DNA of 64,000 nucleotides from Floccularia luteovirens. Its lineage: Eukaryota; Basidiomycota; Agaricomycetes; Agaricales; Squamanitaceae. How positions within the stretch are numbered: the stretch's first letter is position 1; each line of letters starts with the position of its first letter. Under the pieces are notes generated by a model. The model saw only the letters and a list, made by a program, of their open reading frames with translations. It did no database searches and had not been told where the DNA came from. The stretch is taken from the NCBI GenBank assembly GCA_009739215.1, contig VSJF01000009.1, positions 62,001 through 126,000 on the forward strand. The letters are read 5' to 3'. A program made the translations under genes and the position numbers. Below are positions 11,857 through 25,144 of this stretch, piece by piece.

Positions 11857-12593
11857 GAATATAGGTTGAAGAGAAAGAATATAGCCTGTTGGTTGAAGTG
11901 AAAAAGAAGTTCATAGCTTCTACATAAGACATATACGGCACCGATCAGATGAAATACACAGGATCATGAGCAAACCGCAGAACCGCAGGAGCATGCAGTC
12001 ATTAAAGTACAACCTTATTGGTTTATCATCGACATCTGTGACGGTCGCGACAGCGGTCATCAATTCTGACTCCTGAGGCCTGAGGTCTACCCCAGGTGAG
12101 AAATGAAATGCCAATTATATGCCTGAGAGGATTCCACACTTCTTTCAACATTGCAGAGCTCGGTAGTAGGTACTAGGATATGTTCTGAGAACAAAATTAA
12201 AAGTCTAGCCCCGATATCGTGTGAAAGCTGGAATCAGGAACGTTTATACCGGCATTTAAAGAATAATCGGGGAGTTGAACTATCTACTTATGAAATTTTG
12301 ATGGACGTGGTATCCATTACCTGTATTCTTTGTGTGAACTTCGTCGTTGTACCATACAGAACAATTGTTTCTGTTAGTGTGAAGAGAAATGCTTTGTAGT
12401 CAAGCAAAAGTGTGATAAGAATAAGTAATCGATAAAACATGAGGTAAACGTGGCTGTGTTATATAACATTTCCCAAGGAAAGGGCTACCAATTCAACTGG
12501 CCAGGTCGTTGACGGCGCCACTTTCTTTTCTTTGATACTTTCTCTTCCCTCGTAACGCACAGTTCAACTGTTCGTTGGAGGTTCAAAAAAACA
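11857..12593. other. intergenic region between divergent genes
   Basis: About 740 bases separate the start of the minus-strand pseudokinase gene from the plus-strand membrane-protein gene, so the stretch should carry both promoters. A short plus frame (12151-12399) shows no recognisable features. I see no clear TATA box or repeat. Confidence 0.4.
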
Positions 12594-14148
12594 ATGCAGT
12601 ATGTTCCACGCCAACTGTCCATTTCATTGACACTCCCCATTACGGGATCCTCTCTGAGCCTCGAATTGCCACTTCCGGTGCGTGGTTGTGGCACATGTTC
12701 TCTTTACATTCGGGTCCTTACTCGTGTAATGTAGCTACCAAGTGATACCCCTCCTTCTTCAGTCCCCGAAACTCCTCCCCCTTCTTCTATACCAACGAGT
12801 TCCGAGTCACTCATTTCAAGTTCATCAATATCAGAGTAAGCCAGGCGGGGAGTAAAGAACAAGAATAAAACACTAATAATCCTTCTCCACCTTAGATCTA
12901 GTTCTATTACTGAAAGTAGTTCAATACCCTCATCATCTTCGACTGAAAGCTCCTCAAAAATCACATCCTTGTCATCTTCACAACCAATAACCTCGTCATT
13001 GCCCCTGACTTCATCATCCGAGCCAATTCCAACAACTCCGCCTCCTCCGCCTCCTCCTCCATCATCCTTATCGAGTTTAGATCTAGAAACACCGTCACCA
13101 TCTTTCACAACCTCCTATACGACTGTAACAACATCCAGCAATGGACAGCTCATTACTGTATGTAATATCCCATAACATCTTTACTGCGCGTATCCTAACT
13201 TCAAGTTGGTAGTACACATCCCCTCTACCCACATCTCTCTTTACTTCTCCACCCAGCGACGCAGCTATGCATCGCAGTTCAATAATTGCAGGTGCCACGA
13301 CAGGTGCTGTTGTCCTGTTGTTACTCATTCTAGGCGCAATTTTCGCCTACCGTCGAAGGAAACTTCGAAGTATGCTTGAGCTGCTTGGAAAGAAAAAGGA
13401 AGCAAAGGGCCTTCTTGATGGTGAAGGATTCGATGATGATGATGTCCCTATGGGCACATATAGTGACCGTGGTGTGACCGGGGCTCTTAGTATCAATTCT
13501 ATCGGTACGCGGTCCTCACCACCATCATTATATAGGGCCCGGGCTTCGGAGACAGGGTCTATCTTTCATGAAGGTGTATGGCCTCCTCCTGGTTCGGAGA
13601 GCCGGTTTGTGGATCCATTCTTGGACGGAGTTCGCGCGAGTAGTCAGGTGGACCTCAACAATATCGTTAACGATATCATGGGTCCATCTGCTGAAGCTTC
13701 GACATCACAACAAAGGCATGAACGTAATCCTTCCGGCTCTTCCTCAGCGACTTCATATTCTGGTCTTCCACCAAGTAGCATGCTTTCCTTATCAGACCCA
13801 AGTCCTATATCCACCTCTCATTCCATTGAAAACCCTCCAGTACTCCCACCGCCCTCTTTCCAAAGTAATCCTAGTCCCCAGTCATTGCCACAGTTACCTC
13901 CAGGAGCTCTTAGCCCCAGTATACCCTCTGGTGTACCATATCGTCTTACTATCCCATCATACGAAGAACAACAGGCACAGAAGGTGAAAGCACTAGCGCT
14001 TAAAGCAAGTGCACAGCCTGCAACTTCAAGTCCTTTAGCGCGAGCATCACCTACGGAAGAAAAATTATGGATACACAGGCGAGTTGGCTCTTCAGATAGT
14101 CGGACGATCAGTAATGATAGCACAGGTGGTAGGAATGGGGCTGGTTAA
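12594..14148 (+). CDS. single-pass membrane protein with Ser/Thr/Pro-rich ectodomain (Mid2-like layout)
   Basis: Exons 12594-12677, 12735-12835, 12896-13161 and 13265-14148 join in phase (444 residues). The extracellular part is extremely Ser/Thr/Pro-rich, with an eight-proline run and SSSS clusters expected to be O-glycosylated. One transmembrane helix (IIAGATTGAVVLLLLILGAI, then FAYRRRK) is followed by a long cytoplasmic tail with acidic (FDDDD) and Ser/Pro-rich stretches ending RNGAG-stop. This layout resembles wall-stress-sensor-like or Mid2-like proteins of agaricomycetes, but no catalytic domain is visible. The exons from 12735 on are secure. The first exon (MQYVPRQLSI...) is only phase-compatible and lacks a strong signal peptide, so the true 5' end may lie further upstream. 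Confidence 0.7.
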
Positions 14149-15560
14149 ATTAGTTTGTTGCCACTTTCGCTCTTTGTCTTTAATTATTTCTTTATTTTTC
14201 TTTGTTTCCAGTTGCTCAAGGACTGCCTTTGGCTCCATATCCACTGCCGTGTTTACAGCATCTATGCTTCATTTACTATGCGCCTCGAACAAAATAGAAA
14301 AATTAATCCAACCTTGTCAGCGTGTTCATAATGTACTAAGCCTCCCGGACCTAAAGTAGCCACTGTTATTGTTGCTTCCTTCCATAACACTCCTGATGGA
14401 CTTGTCTATTCCTCTAGTACTACTAAATAATTGTATATACGATTAAATTTAAAAAATTATTATTATTTCAAGTGTCCTGAGCTACCAAAAACGGCAACTA
14501 TGTACTTCAATGTAAGAACCAACCATGTTCCCTACTCACTCCAGACACTTGTCTCTTTTTACCTCATCTGAATCGAATCCTTCAATGCACGGATGCATAC
14601 CGCGTAAGAATGATGCGTGATATATATTATGTTGATGAAACACTTACGAATTCCACTCAATTGTCCATTATGGATTATAAGGAACTTTGACACCAGCTGC
14701 TCGGGATTATGTGATTTCAGAAGCTGTGTCATGACGTGGTTCCGATCTGTCCGGGAATGACAATCTTGTTTTACTTGTAACTGCCTAAATTTCATTCGGA
14801 CCTCGGAAGACTCGGAATCAAAAAAGGCGACCACACACCGAATCGAAAATCTCGTACATATACACCAATTGTACACTGCACTGCACTACACCGGTCTATT
14901 ATATGATCAATCGATGATGCATCATGACGCATTGTACAGTTTTGGCACTTGAATCTGGATTGATAAATTTACTAGCTACGTGCACGCCAATTTTTATTGA
15001 TGAAAAACGACAGAGTCGACGTGTTGGCATGCAATGTTTTTTGATCCTTGATGCCGGAGAACCAGTACTTTATTGATATCGGCTCCAATGATGGGACTAG
15101 TCACCATATGGTTGATATACCATAAGGCTATAACCTCGATTTCTTATCTTGCCCGTCTGCGGCATCGAGGTGGAATTGAAGGTCTCGTTTCCCCACCCTA
15201 GCGATGTCAGAACAAAATTTACAGATTTCGGTAGGGAACTCATTTGGTGGGTGCAATCGAGTGTCATCGATTGGAACTTGTTGTAAGGCTTGAATATTGG
15301 TGGTTTTCAGGTGCTGGATTTCTTGGTGCCGTCGTGATGGCAATGTATGTTGCCTAACGCTTTCCTTAAGATTCATATGTCTTGTGCTGATTCAGAAGTA
15401 TAGGCTTTACGGTGTAACATCACTTCAAGTGAGGAAGCCATAAGAGGAATAACTTGAACCGGAGGCTGGAAGACTGATCATCACTCTATAGACATACTTT
15501 TACTTCAATAAATACACCCTCGATTCATTACGACAAAAACTACTGGTGAGTCATTTTCCA
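14149..15560. other. 1.4 kb without a confident gene
   Basis: Two minus-strand frames, 14559-14876 (105 codons) and 15128-15376 (82 codons, real ATG at 15376), are protein-like in composition but have no recognised motif and no partner exon. An AT-rich run lies at 14430-14465, consistent with the 3' end of the preceding gene. Confidence 0.35.
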
Positions 15561-15589
15561 AGTATTGTCACGTCGACTAAGTATGGGAT

Positions 15590-17510
15590 CATTGCTTCAG
15601 GTCTCTTCCATATGGTGAATTGATACCATTTTCTTCCAAATTAGAATTAACAAATATACGGGGTGTAGGTTCCTTGACACATTTCATATATTATTGGGTA
15701 TATATATCCCAATATCATCACTCATCTCAACTGAAGTTTCTTGTGCAGTTATCTATTTCATGTATCACTACCTTGTTCGTGCTCGACTTTGATTCCAACA
15801 AATTTCCTTTAATGTGTACAATTCAGGTTACGAGCTATGGGAACCCGGAGAATCAGTTATTAGGGCACTGGTGCGTTGCATAAGCTCAACTTATCTTTCC
15901 TTCCTAACATCAACACTGCTTCAGGACTCTTTATGTAGGTATTTTCTTCAACTTGGGGATAAAACATGCTCAAATGGTGTTCATTACATATAACCAGGTT
16001 TCTATCCTAACAAACGTATGGCACCTAATCTCATTAAGATACAGTGATTCACACTAACTTTCCGATAGATCATAGTGTCATGTACTGTTCAATGGCATGT
16101 ATTATACACTTTCCTTTGACATAACCTTGGTTCAACTTTTCAACCAGCTTCTTCACGTTGCGAGTCTTCTATTGTTTGTGGAAACATCCAAATCTTCTTG
16201 AGAAATAAAAGTCTAATGATATGCTTGATACAGTGTGTAGTGGCAATTGGCGGTGGATTGTAACAACAATTATTGTAAGCTTCCAAATGTTCCCTTTCTT
16301 CGAACAATATACTCATTGTCATATCATTCTCTCCAGGGTATATCAGTATTAGCGCACCTTGCTTTTGGGTTAGGTGGGAGCTTTCCACTTCTATGTACCT
16401 ATTCTTCTTCTCTGATTGCAGAAACCTGCCAAACAGAAACTACCATATTAATGTGAATCTATGAATGCTAATTATTTCGAGTACTGCATATACTCAAAAA
16501 TTCCTTTACAGGTTCATGAGTGACAAACTTATAGGCGATAAAGGAAAGAAAACCGTAATTCCCCCCAACTCTTTCCGGCGCTGACCATATCAAACTGATA
16601 TAAATGTGATTCTTTTCTGTAGCTCACTGCAATGATACCATTCGGTGTCTTCGTAACATTATCAGATGTTCTCATTGCAACAGCACTTTGCGTACTTCTC
16701 CATGGTAGTCGCACTCGCTCAAAACAGTAAGTTGCTAAGAAGCACCGGAATCAAAAATCCATCACGGTTGAAACACAAATTCATCTTCAGGACAAACGGC
16801 CTTCTCAAATCTTTAATGATCTATGCCATCAATCGCTGCATTCTTACTTCGTGAGTACAGTTGAATATTTTTGTTCGACTTACTTAAAGTGTTTGTCAAT
16901 CCAATACAGACTCGTAGCTATAGCGGAGGTGGTTATGGTAAGTTTATTTTCTTACTTCAAACATCTAGATCTATGACGCTACTTTTAATTCCAGTTTGCT
17001 GTCTTTCCTCAAAGCATGTGGTTCATTGCGATAGACTTCGTCGTTGGAGAATGTTTGTATATCACAATCTTCCTTTACACCCTCACATTCACTAAACAAG
17101 CTCATACTTTTTACAGTATATGCAAACAGTCTTCTTGCTCATCTGAACAGCCGACAAGCCATGAGAATGCGAAATCGATCATTACTAAATTCTCTACATC
17201 TGTCGAATATCACTTTCCAAACACAACCTTCTGGACAAGCGGTCAGTGACAAAGTAATGTATCCGTTTTTAAACAAGATTGAGACGTTTGCAAAAAAAAA
17301 ATAGGAAAACCATGTATTCGACCTACAACCGGAGTTAGCTCTAAGCAGAAGCTCAAACACATCAAATACACCCCCGACACCCACAGAAGAGCAAGAGGAG
17401 GTAATTGTGATTTTTGTGCATTCAAGTCATGTTTTGAATTCTCATTGTATTTTCTATTTATTCAGAAAAACTCGAATGGATTGGAAGATTCACCCAAAAT
17501 AAACCCTTAA
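15590..17510 (+). CDS. DUF6534-like multi-pass membrane protein
   Basis: The family consists of agaricomycete proteins with about seven helices and no assigned ligand, often in clusters. Exons carry its hallmarks in order: SLTHFIYYWVYISQYHHSSQ (early helix, about 15670-15740), LTAMIPFGVFVTLSDVLIAT continuing ALCVLLHGSRTRSKQ (16620-16730), NGLLKSLMIYAINRCILTS (about 16800-16850), LVAIAEVVM and FAVFPQSMWFIAID (16910-17040), and VYANSLLAHLNSRQ (about 17120-17160), the near-diagnostic 'N-S-L-L-A-x-L-N-x-R' end of the last helix. A Ser/Thr/Glu-rich tail follows, ending KNSNGLEDSPKINP-stop at 17510. The start codon and the exons between 15780 and 16600 could not be resolved. Some of that stretch reads poorly, so the gene may be diverged or partly decayed. 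Confidence 0.62.
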
Positions 17511-17783
17511 CTTTCCAACTCATAATACTTCTTCCTAAGAATTTATAATAAGTATAATTTAATTGGCTGGCGAGTCATCACTAATGTCATGTGCTAAACT
17601 TGGGTCAAAGCACAGAGAACAAATACATGATTAAACATCTGTACATGTAGGATATCCACATGAAATAGGCATTATTTTGACAACCATCATGACATAATGT
17701 CAACATTGAACATTCCGAGAGGAATGTACCTAACGGGCGCTTCCTGTCATACTAAAATAACATAGGAGGTGAAGCATAGCACG

Positions 17784-20700
17784 TTAAATAGAAAGCCACT
17801 GCCGATAAAGTGCTTCTGCCAAAGGTGTCGCTCCCGTCAATACAAAGATGAGTGACAGGTTATATGCAGCTTCGCGCGAGAAAGTATCATCCTGTAACAA
17901 AAAAGGAAAACAGTTAATCATATGATACGCCTCTTTTGACAAGTGAAAATTTATATACCTCCTTATTCTCTGCCATTTCAAGGACTCTCTCGTAATGCTT
18001 GACTGCATGAGTTAAAAGACCTGACATTGCAATTTTCTAGGAGCAGACCCAATGATGAGATTTTTTACACCTACCTAATTGGTGAAAAGTCCTTCCGAAA
18101 TTATATTCGACCTCCGCAATTCCTTTTGCATCAACTCCTCGTAAGGTTCGATACTGTGATAGGAAAGCCATAGCCTGGACGGGAAAAAAACATATTAGCA
18201 AACCACAAAACGCAAAGCAAAGCATTTTCCCAACAAACCTGTGCAATCAAATGATGTCTGTTGTCAGATTGTCTTTGCATTGCTCTCCCTACAGATGCAA
18301 TTGATAGACAAAGACAGATCATAGGATCATTCGGGCAATAGTCATATGCATGTAGAAGATAGACTGATCGTAACAATCAAAATCAGGAAATTCCATTATC
18401 ACACAGAATGATTAAAACTTACAAATGGCACTTTGATAACTCTTTGCTGCGATACATATCTGGCCATATATTGCCACAATCACCGGATTATGCTTCCCTG
18501 GAATCTCAGGTTTTTTAGCATTGCTAGAAGTAGACTCTACTTCAGCAATATCGGGAACGGCGTCATCTGGTTCATCATCTCCAACCACATCTTGATCCGC
18601 AGCTTTGCTTTGTGTCACCAAGGTGTATCGCTTATTTAAAGGATTCCACTTCAAACTCTCCGGAGCTTTAACTGCAATATCGGCCATTTTCATTTCCCTG
18701 AAGAGATGTTTCTGTAGGGTTGATGTAATGAAGGCATCTGTCGGACGCAATCCGCTGGATAGTGTCGCCATTAGAATTCGCAGTGGTTCATTATTGAATT
18801 GGTGAGATGTTATGAGCTTTCTGACTTGTTCAACGACAATGGTATAGTTTTTAATGAAAAGTGCACAGGCTGCGAGAAGCTCAGAAACCCCGTTCTGTAT
18901 TGTTAGTAAAGAAAACGCACTAATGAGTGTTATCCTGATTGTATCTTGCTGTTCCACCGCCTGGTAGGCGTTGGATACCAGAACGTGACGGAGAACCTCT
19001 TCCGCCACTTCAAACTGTTCGCGCTTCGTAACAAGGAAACTATACTGCGCACCAGAAAAATTTTGATTGTAGGGTGTAAGATGGAACTGCAAGTATACCT
19101 ACCTGCATGATCAGCCGTAGCCATTCATCAAATGATACACCCCTGAAAATATCGACCTTTCCGGGCTTTATCCCATTTCTCGACGATTTCTTCGAGATAA
19201 TGTCGCGTTCTAAAACAAAATTAAAGCAGTTATGCGACGATGATGGAAGAAATTTACCAAGGTCAAGTTGAAGCCTTGACACCATACGATCCTCATCGGC
19301 TTCAGTATCTTCCTGTCGCCTTCTCGTTCGACGAGGAAACATTCCACGAAATGGGTGCGACTAACATATCATGTTAGCCAATAGACAAAGTTGTTGATCA
19401 GTACTCACTCTGCTAGTCAAAAACAGGTTTCTGGTTTCTCGGAAAGTATCAATAAGTTTTTCCGCTTCTACCAACCATTCTCTCTCAACATCAGGTTCTT
19501 CAGCTAGCATATTTTCCCAAAGTATTTTGACCCTATTGTAACCTCGGAGCACCTCTTTCTCCTTTTGTACCTCAAGTTCTCGAAGTTGGGCAGTAGTAAG
19601 TCTGTTTTGAGCCCGCAAACCAGCTGATTTTGATTTTGACTTTGCGTTTCCTTTTTCTTCCGAGAACAGCGATGTATTTGTAGAGCCCTGTGGTAAATCT
19701 TCTGTGGGGTTAGTAGCATCCTTTTGTCGCTTTTTGCGAGAGTCGATGACTGGAATTTTCCTTAATGAGATCGTATATGCGCAAACTCGATCGATTGGTA
19801 CCTTCATATACAAGATCAAGCGCTTTACGAGGTTCATTCATTATCTCATAGATCTCGGCGAGTTTCATTTTTGCATCATTGTGAGTTGGATCTACAAGCC
19901 TAACTGTCGATCTGGATCAGCCATAGTTTCACATACATGAAATGTGCAATTTACTATGTTCGTAAACCTCGGCCGCTTCTTTGAGCTCGTCTAACATTCG
20001 CAAACAAGCTGCCGTTTGTAAAAGAACGTAAAGGCTGCTAGTCTATGGTGGAATAGGTCAGAGTCGAAAGAACGGTATACGCTAAGATTCCATACCGCAG
20101 GGTCTGCACCGAGAAGTTCATAGATCGGTTTTGCTTCTGCAAACATCCCACGTTCGAAATATGCATCTGCAATCTCCGAGAATAGTACCGCATAATCTAG
20201 TACATCTTCGGAAAGCACCGCATTTGCATGTAGCTGAACAGCCGGGCTATCAAAGATGGTCCGTATATTGGGATGCGACTAACCTTTCCTTCTTCCAACT
20301 CTCCCATCTTTATTCTCGATACAGCTAATCGGTGTCGAGCGTTAGTATCCAATAAAAAGTGCCCAGGTTGAACCCCTCCTGCCCCAACACTATTAGGCCT
20401 TGGAGGCCACCCCTCTAGATCGTATTCCCGATCATCATCACACCTATCCCAATACTTTTCCTCTGCTCGACCTTGGAGCCAACGCGTTCCTCCTCTGATA
20501 ACATTGATGGCGTGCATATATTCTCCGAGAGCATTGTATAAATCTGCAAGGAGTAATAGGTCCAATCGATTGAACCCACCACCGGTAACAGCTGCACCAG
20601 AACTCGGATCTTGACCTTGGCCTGAAGGATATGCACTCTGATAATGGTCAAAAGCTTGCTGTAACAGTGTCACGCATGTAGAAAGTTCGGAGAGTTCCAC

Positions 20701-21764
20701 GAGTATCGTGTGTAGCTCTCGGAGGACGGTAAGGTCATGAGGAAATCGCTTAAGGATAGATAGGTAGGCATTCCGTGCCTACAATTATGAACATATTAGA
20801 ATGAATTTCTCATGTTAACAGTGGTCACGTACGATTTTGAAGTCTGCAATCTCTTTGGCAAGCGAAGCCCGGTCCCACAAGGCGTCGACGTTGGTTGGGT
20901 CAAGGCTATACACCTTGCGATAGCAGTACAAAGCTTGTTGACTATAACCGAGTTCTCTGGTTACAATGAATGAATACATCTGAATAATTCCACGTTCCAA
21001 GTCCATACCTTGATTGATGTGCTAAACGATCCCATTCTTCCGCATCATGTCGCAGGTGGGCCGCCATTATACGAAGCTGCAGTGCTTTTCTATCCTGTTT
21101 CATGTCTTGATAGCATTGAGCAAGTACGGACCACGCAGCAGCAGCTCGAGGCTCTATCCTGATAACCTCTTGCATGATACGTATAGCCTCGGGGAGATCG
21201 TTATCCACATATGCTTGGTTTCCGTCACCAATGAGGGCACGAACTTGTTGCGATAGGGTAGGTCCTGCTGCACGTCCCTTCTAAGACACTGTAAACGGAT
21301 CAAATGAAAATCGTGGGTATTCGCAATCCGTCTTGCCTTCCTGCGTTTACGCCCGATTCCTGAAGCCTCACGCAAGTCGTCACGAAATTCAGCCTCTCTC
21401 TCCTCAATGCTTATGTCCCATTCCTTCATCAAAACTCCGGTATCTGAGGAGCTGTCTCGGAGGCGAATATTTTGTACAAGACGACTGCAAACATTCGAGC
21501 TTGAGACTGAATGAGTATGGCATAAGAAACGCACTCAAAATCTCCCTCTATTTCTTGTTCGGCAAGGCCATCTTGTGCACTTTCCTGAGCACCTACATCA
21601 TAGTCGGTATCGGAGATAGATGCATCGGATGACGACTTGGACTCGCTCAACTCGCCTAATGATTTGCTTTTAGCACTGATCTTCCGAATAACAGCAAAGT
21701 ATGACCCACTGTAATCCTGTTCCCCTGCGCTATTAAAGTCTTCCACAGAAGAAAGTGAAGACAT
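17784..21764 (-). CDS. TFC4: transcription factor IIIC TPR subunit (yeast Tfc4 / fission yeast Sfc4 homologue)
   Basis: This subunit (tau131 in yeast) of the RNA polymerase III factor TFIIIC is a TPR scaffold in the nucleus that recruits TFIIIB to tRNA and 5S genes. The start at 21764 (MSSLSSVEDFNSAGEQDY) is followed by an acidic/Ser-rich N-terminus, then EWDISIEEREAEFRDDLREA and a basic GRKRRKARR stretch, a usual family feature. TPR units follow: DNDLPEAIRIMQEVIRIEPR, AWSVLAQCYQDMKQDRKALQ, QQALYCYRKVYSLDPTNVDA and others, then a charged middle. The C-terminus has DPMICLCLSIASVGRAMQRQ and ends REAAYNLSLIFVLTGATPLA plus EALYRQWLSI-stop, which is diagnostic. About a dozen short introns interrupt the gene; I did not fix every junction. 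It is divergent from the P450 gene with 248 bases between starts. Confidence 0.9.
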
Positions 21765-22012
21765 ATGATCATGACAAGTGTGACTTTCCCGTGACTTGTA
21801 TAAATTGATGTGTCTTGTTGTGCACTCCAATTGTGGCAGTCTAAACCATATGGCACAGAAACCATGTACACGCACATGATTCTCTACTATCACTCTGATT
21901 GGGCGCGTTAAGCTATAGCCGGAGATCATTGTGCGACTCTGCGGGGCAGTTAAGTAGTACTCAATGTGCAAGTCATCAAGTATAATGTGATATCTCCCCT
22001 GTCCTCTTCCCC

Positions 22013-24654
22013 ATGGCACTTACCCCAGGAATCAAGTTCATTGCTAATGGCATCGGACTCCTCGCAATTCCCATAGCTTTCTCACTAACCTTAAGGAATT
22101 TCGGGGTTATACAGGCTCCTACCTGGATTTTAATCGCAGGAACGGCATTAAGCGTGCCAATCCTTACCGCCATCTACATCATCTATGTTGATATTAAGAC
22201 TAGAAGAGCTGCGGCAGCTATGGGTGCACGGATCATCCCGAGAGCGCAAGGAAACCTAATAGGTAATTTTGATATCTTGCAAACGATGCGCCAAAATTGG
22301 GAATATGGCTATCCTGGTAAGCACTTTGTACAAAATGTTTTTTCGTCCAGTACTGAAAGATACTATAGGTGATGGGCTCGATGAACTTTTTGCAAAACGA
22401 GGTCCTGTTGTCAATATGCGCATTCTGTGGTCAGATCTCATTATGACTGCATCACCGGAGCACATCAAGACAATCCTTGCTACAGATTTCAACAATTACG
22501 TTAAAGGTATATTCCTTTCTCCGTCATGCCGATCCCTTAGCATATTTTTTGATGACTGCTCATATACTAGGTGAAAGGTTTCATGAAACCATGGGTTCTG
22601 TCCTGGGAACTGGGGTATTTAATTCCGATGGTAAACATCTTCCGTTTAAGTCCCTATCCGTATAACTTACCATACATGCAGGCGACATGTGGAAGTATGT
22701 GAGAATTTGTCGGAGAACCTTTTTTTCTAGCTCATTCCCCTTGAATACAGGTTCCATAGATCAATCACTCGACCAGTCTTTACAAGAGACAGAATCACCC
22801 ACTTCGAAATTTTTGACCGCCATGCAGACCTTGTCATCTCACAAATCAAAGCCCGCGTGAAAACTGGATATGCGATTGACTTCCAAGTATAATCCCCTCC
22901 AGCCTCTTAGTGGTAGAGAAGTTTTGTTGATATTCCATATTTTAGGATCTAATGTCGCGTTTCACCCTCGACTCCGCTACAGAATTTCTTTTCGGATCTT
23001 GTGTGAACAGTCTTGCTGGTTCTCTCCCTTATCCATATAATGCAGCATACGTACCCCCTGAGTCGAAGTCTACCCATGCCAAAACCGCAGAAGCTTTTGC
23101 GTCTGCTTTCCTAGAGGCACAACAAGCCATTGCAAACAGGGAACGGAACGGTTGGATTTGGCCATTGAGGGAAATATGGAAGGACCACACCTCGGAACCA
23201 ATGAAGGTAGTAAATGCATATATCGAGCCTATCATTCAAGATGCTATCAAGAAGAAGGACAGCTCACCGAAAGTCGAGAAGAAAATGGATTCAGAGTATG
23301 AAGATGATGAAACTTTGCTTGATCATTTAGTAAAAATCACTTCAGGTGAGAGGGATTCTGGGTTATCCATTGTCCAACTAAATTTGTATCAGACCCTAAG
23401 GTTCTTAAAGATGAAACGTAAGCTCTATATCCTTTGCTTAATACACGTAAAAAACCTCATTTTGGTACCATACTCAGTCTCAATATCATGATCGGTATGA
23501 GTGTCATTCTATTTGGGAGCAATCAACTGAAATGACCACGGGTTATAAGCCGGCCGTGATACAACAGCAGCAACTCTGACCTTTGTTTTCTATCTCCTCG
23601 CTCTACACCCTGAAGCTGCCACGCGTCTTCGACAAGAAATCATCAACCATGTAGGACCCACACGCCGTCCAAATTTCGATGATATCAGGGAGATGAAATA
23701 TCTCAGGGCTGTAATCAATGGTCTGTCACTGATTAACTATATCAGAAAACCCCTTCATTCATACATTACCGATTAATATTCAGAGACACTTCGGCTATTC
23801 CCAATTGTGTATGTTCTTAACATTCTACTCTGCTACGTTATTTGCTCATCAATGAACGTAGTCCTTTCAACATCAGGTAAAATCCGACAACGGAGTCCTT
23901 TCCAAACGCAGTACTGAATTTGCTTCAGAGAGAATATTCACGCCACTACCTGGACGTCCGCCGACCCAAGCGAGAAACCTCTGTACCTTCCTGCTGGTAC
24001 CAAGTATGTTATATCACCAATCGGTTAACATGTGTCTTAGGGTTAACGAACCTATCCCTTAAGGGTTGGATATTCTGTGTTCATGATGCATCGCCGCAAG
24101 GATTTATGGGGTCCTGATGGTGAAGCTTCTACACATGAGAGTCTTATCAATTGGCAATTGAACCCCTCTCTCTTTCAAAAATAGCTGAAGAATTCGACCC
24201 TGACCGTTTCCTGGACGAGCGCCTCAAAAAATACCTTGTCAAGAATTCATTTATATTCCTCCCATTCAACGCTGGTCCAAGAATATGTTTAGGACAACAG
24301 GTGTGCAATGTGCCATTTGATATTTATAGTTATACTCAATTGGGGGGGAACCCTAAGTTTGCATACAACGAGATGTCATTCATGATTATTCGCCTCCTGC
24401 AAACCTTCACCAACATATCCCTTGATCTGGAAGCTTCATCACCCGAAAACCGTCCCCCAGCAGATTGGGCGACAGCAGAAGGAAGGAAAGCCACCGAGAA
24501 GGTGTACCCTAAAGTGCATTTAACCATGTATGCACGGGTAAGTCTATTTCTGGAGGCGTTTCGTTATTTTCACAAAGTTTACTTATGTTTATTGCAGGGT
24601 GGAATGTGGGTTAAAATGCAGGAGGCTGATGCTTCTCCTGATATCACACTTTGA
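22013..24654 (+). CDS. cytochrome P450, CYP63-like
   Basis: This is a membrane-anchored haem monooxygenase of the ER, of the type used by basidiomycetes on alkanes, fatty acids and aromatics. The start at 22013 opens a hydrophobic N-terminus with two helices ([11 protein letters not shown]..., [20 protein letters not shown]). Later exons give [20 protein letters not shown], a helix-I motif split by an intron ([18 protein letters not shown]), ETLRLF (the ExxR of helix K), [35 protein letters not shown], and the haem loop [15 protein letters not shown] with the ligand Cys codon at 24286-24288. At least ten introns are inferred. All required motifs are present and in register, so the gene looks intact. 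The N-terminal length and helix-I form match CYP63 of wood decayers; the exact subfamily needs a tree. Confidence 0.9.
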
Positions 24655-25144
24655 TTATGACTCGAATTTGTACTAGCGTCTTCGGTTGTTCAAGGGTGGG
24701 TACAGGGTAGTTAGTTTTTGTCTGTATAAGATACTCGTCTCTCATCTTCTGTGAAAATTATTCCAAAGTGTGTACTTCAACGTGGAATGCACGATTATAG
24801 CAAAGGAGTTGACAACTTGGTGCATTCCTACCTTTTCCCCCTCTTCGGGGATGAAAGTACACTCAATTGTTGATTCATTGGTCGTGTAAAAAAAAGAAGG
24901 TCAATTTTAAATGGGCGATCATTAAAATCTAAAAGATCATAATATACAACATTACAAAGCGTAAAAAAGAGAAGAAAACCAATACAAAGAAGAAGGAAAA
25001 ACGAAATAAAATGAAGCATTATTTCCGTGAAATGATCATCATATGCAAATTATAGTCAAAAAGGAGAGGAAAAAAAACGTTTGGCCACAAGGCAATCTAT
25101 CCAAACTGTCGTCATGATCGTTGGAGGGTGGCAGATTTGTTTCT

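Noticed and set aside
12704..13108. Minus-strand frame rich in Gly/Asp/Glu
   Set aside because: It is the complement of the Ser/Thr/Pro-rich ectodomain of the plus-strand membrane protein, which has phase-consistent exons and a transmembrane helix.
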